Source: Marinobacterium sediminicola
GTDB lineage: Bacteria > Pseudomonadota > Gammaproteobacteria > Pseudomonadales > Balneatricaceae
NCBI RefSeq assembly: GCF_022343685.1
Contig: NZ_CP092123.1
Span: forward strand, 558,001 to 622,000
Direction: 5' to 3'
DNA: 64,000 nucleotides
Positions within the stretch are counted from its first letter, which is position 1. The number at the start of each line of letters is the position of its first letter. The notes under the pieces are model-generated. The model did no database searches and was not told the DNA's origin. It saw nothing but the letters and a program-made list of their open reading frames with translations. Positions 62,487 to 64,000 of this stretch are shown here, piece by piece. The position numbers and the translations under genes were made by a program.

Positions 62487-63551
62487 TTATTCGCTGAACT
62501 GCTGGCGCAGCTGGCAGATCTGCTCGAAGTGGGCGAAGAAAAGATCGACCAGCTCGGGGTCGAAGTGCTTGCCACGGTTGTCCCGAATCAGCGCAGCAGC
62601 GTCCTCGATTGACCAGCTTTTCTTGTAGGGGCGTTCTGAAGTGAGCGCATCGAAGACATCGACGATCGCCACGATACGCCCTTCAATCGGAATTGCTTCT
62701 CCGGCAAGCCCCAGAGGATAGCCGGAGCCATCCCACTTTTCATGGTGTGAGAGCGCTATGCTCTTGGCCATCTGCAGCAGCGGGTCATTTTCGTTGGCGC
62801 CATCCAGCAGCTCTGCGCCAATCAGCGTGTGCAGCTTGATCTGGTCGAACTCTTCGGGCGTCAGCCGGCCTGGCTTGCGCAGGATGGCGTCCGGGACGCC
62901 GAGCTTGCCGATGTCATGCATGGGGGAGGCGTTAAAGATCAGCTTGATCTGCTCATCATCCCAGCCCAGAGCCCTGGCCAGTAACGCGGCACCATGGCTG
63001 ACTCTGAGGATATGACTGCCGGTTTCCTCGTCCTTGTACTCGGCGGCACGACCCAGTCGCTGCACCAGATCGAGGCGGCTGTTGTAAAGCTCCTCGGTGC
63101 GCTGTTGCACCAGCTCTTCCAGCACGTTTTTCTGGTCATGGATCATGCGCAGGCCCATCTGCAGTTGCAGCAGGTTGCCAACACGCATCAGCAGTTCATC
63201 ACGGTCGAAGGGCTTGGTGATGAAGTCACGCACACCCATCGACAGGGCTTTCAGGCGGAAAGACTTGTCGTGCTGCGCGGTCAGCATGATGACCGGCGGC
63301 AGCATCTCGGGCTCCAGCGCCTTGATGGCCTCCAGCACTTCGAATCCATCCATCCCCGGCATATTGATATCCAGCAGTACCAGGTCAAAGCGGTGCTGCT
63401 GGTACTCCTCGACAGCCCGACGAGGGTCGCTGATCAGGGAGAGCCCGTCGTATCCCTCCAGTGCCAAAACGCGCTCGACCAGCCGCAGATTGACCGGCTC
63501 GTCATCCACCACCAGTATGCGGGAGTGGGTGAGCGTGTTATTGAGAGACAT
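62487..63551 (-). CDS. response regulator with HD-GYP phosphodiesterase domain
   Basis: A 354-residue two-domain protein: REC (about 10-130; VVDDEPVN, LLDINMPGMDGFE with phospho-Asp, TKPF) and HD-GYP (about 165-350; MHDIGKLGVPD, HHEKWDGSGYP). All metal residues are present, so it is probably an active c-di-GMP phosphodiesterase controlled by phosphorylation. Its start lies inside the end of the REC gene (14-bp overlap), so they are coupled. Confidence 0.94.
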   Translation of the reverse strand: MSLNNTLTHSRILVVDDEPVNLRLVERVLALEGYDGLSLISDPRRAVEEYQQHRFDLVLLDINMPGMDGFEVLEAIKALEPEMLPPVIMLTAQHDKSFRLKALSMGVRDFITKPFDRDELLMRVGNLLQLQMGLRMIHDQKNVLEELVQQRTEELYNSRLDLVQRLGRAAEYKDEETGSHILRVSHGAALLARALGWDDEQIKLIFNASPMHDIGKLGVPDAILRKPGRLTPEEFDQIKLHTLIGAELLDGANENDPLLQMAKSIALSHHEKWDGSGYPLGLAGEAIPIEGRIVAIVDVFDALTSERPYKKSWSIEDAAALIRDNRGKHFDPELVDLFFAHFEQICQLRQQFSE

Positions 63552-63933
63552 TCGGGTTTTCTCCCTTCATATTTAAGAGCTGCTCGGTGGTTTCAAGCAG
63601 TATTTTTACATCAAGAGGTTTGGTCAGGTAGCTGTCAAAGCCGGCTTCAAGGCCTCTTTCGACGTCATTGTGCATGGCGTTGGCCGTCAATGCCATCACC
63701 GGTGTATGCATGAGTGTCGGTTCTTTTTTCATCAGTTGAAGCAGTTCGTAGCCATCCATCTCGGGCATGTTGATGTCGAGTATGATCAGGTCCGGCTGGT
63801 GTTGTTTGGCCAGCTCCAATCCCAGGCTGGGGGTATGGGCGTCCAGCATGACGACATCTTTCAGACGGTTCATGAGTCCCCGTAACAGCTTGATGTTAGA
63901 GGGGTTATCATCAACATACAAAATGGTTTTCAT
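63538..63933 (-). CDS. receiver-domain protein, possibly the C terminus of a hybrid kinase
   Basis: From ATG 63933 it is a 131-residue REC protein: LYVDDNPSNIKLLRGL, LIILDINMPEMDGYELL with the phospho-Asp, MALTANAM and LTKPLDVKILLE. An AAGGA lies ten bases upstream. However the same frame stays open to the window edge and encodes an acidic, linker-like stretch (AEDSPTAEDITEALVAKD), so the domain may end a larger hybrid sensor kinase starting beyond 64000. It should signal together with the HD-GYP regulator. Confidence 0.85.
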   Translation of the reverse strand: MKTILYVDDNPSNIKLLRGLMNRLKDVVMLDAHTPSLGLELAKQHQPDLIILDINMPEMDGYELLQLMKKEPTLMHTPVMALTANAMHNDVERGLEAGFDSYLTKPLDVKILLETTEQLLNMKGENPNVSQ

Positions 63934-64000
63934 GGGCGTTGTATCCTTGGCGACAAGCGCCTCCGTGATGTCCTCAGCGGTGGGTGAATCCTCTGCGCTG

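Overview
The window is a chromosomal segment of a gammaproteobacterium. Gene order around queA-tgt-yajC-secD-secF, hemA-prfA-prmC-moeB and lolB-tRNA-Gln-prs-rplY-pth-ychF matches the Pseudomonas/Oceanospirillum-type layout. Moderately GC-rich codon use, a FimX-like protein, a LonB-type protease, a NifJ-type pyruvate oxidoreductase and many c-di-GMP proteins suggest a marine Oceanospirillales-like lineage. This assignment is inference from gene content only.

Layout. 1-2003: a globin-coupled diguanylate cyclase gene (dosC-like) split by a complete IS481-family element with a perfect CCTAGG target duplication. 2184-4959: a mini-island bounded by an intact tRNA-Leu(CAA) and a decayed copy of its 3' part, carrying an Ig-domain/autotransporter-barrel protein and an integrase relic. 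5099-10513: queA, tgt, yajC, secD, secF. 10633-15792: rnr, a DedA-PAP2 fusion, serB. 15823-18403: FimX-like regulator and a Met/Gln tRNA array. 18481-24395: ychF, pth, rplY, prs, tRNA-Gln, lolB and a TPR lipoprotein, with ispE missing from its usual slot. 24589-29002: hemA, prfA, prmC, moeB and a CoA-binding protein. 28985-33345: ankyrin protein, two AEC carriers, SixA-like phosphatase, and a DMT permease preceded by a probable leader-peptide attenuator. 33337-35955: a four-gene HvfABCD/bufferin-type RiPP operon (Cys-rich precursor, DUF692 MNIO enzyme, DUF2063 partner, DoxX). 36132-40133: META lipoprotein, lipid kinase plus phosphoesterase, MFS permease. 40146-44994: Liv branched-chain amino acid ABC transporter. 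45177-47740: small proteins and a CBS protein. 47852-52460: NifJ and a dihydroorotate-dehydrogenase-like protein. 52728-64000: dCache-GGDEF cyclase, RpiR regulator and divergent aminotransferase, chemoreceptor, LonB protease, MgtC/DUF4010 membrane protein, HD-GYP response regulator and a REC protein that may be the tail of a larger hybrid kinase cut by the window edge.

How it works together. Most of the window is housekeeping: tRNA queuosine modification, Sec translocation, RNA decay, heme and translation release, and lipoprotein sorting. A cyclic-di-GMP layer is overlaid on it: one inactivated cyclase, one degenerate FimX-type effector, one apparently active cyclase and one HD-GYP phosphodiesterase. 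The most unusual modules are the HvfABCD-type peptide system with six ExKCG motifs, the putative leader-peptide switch before the DMT permease, and the tRNA-Leu mini-island.
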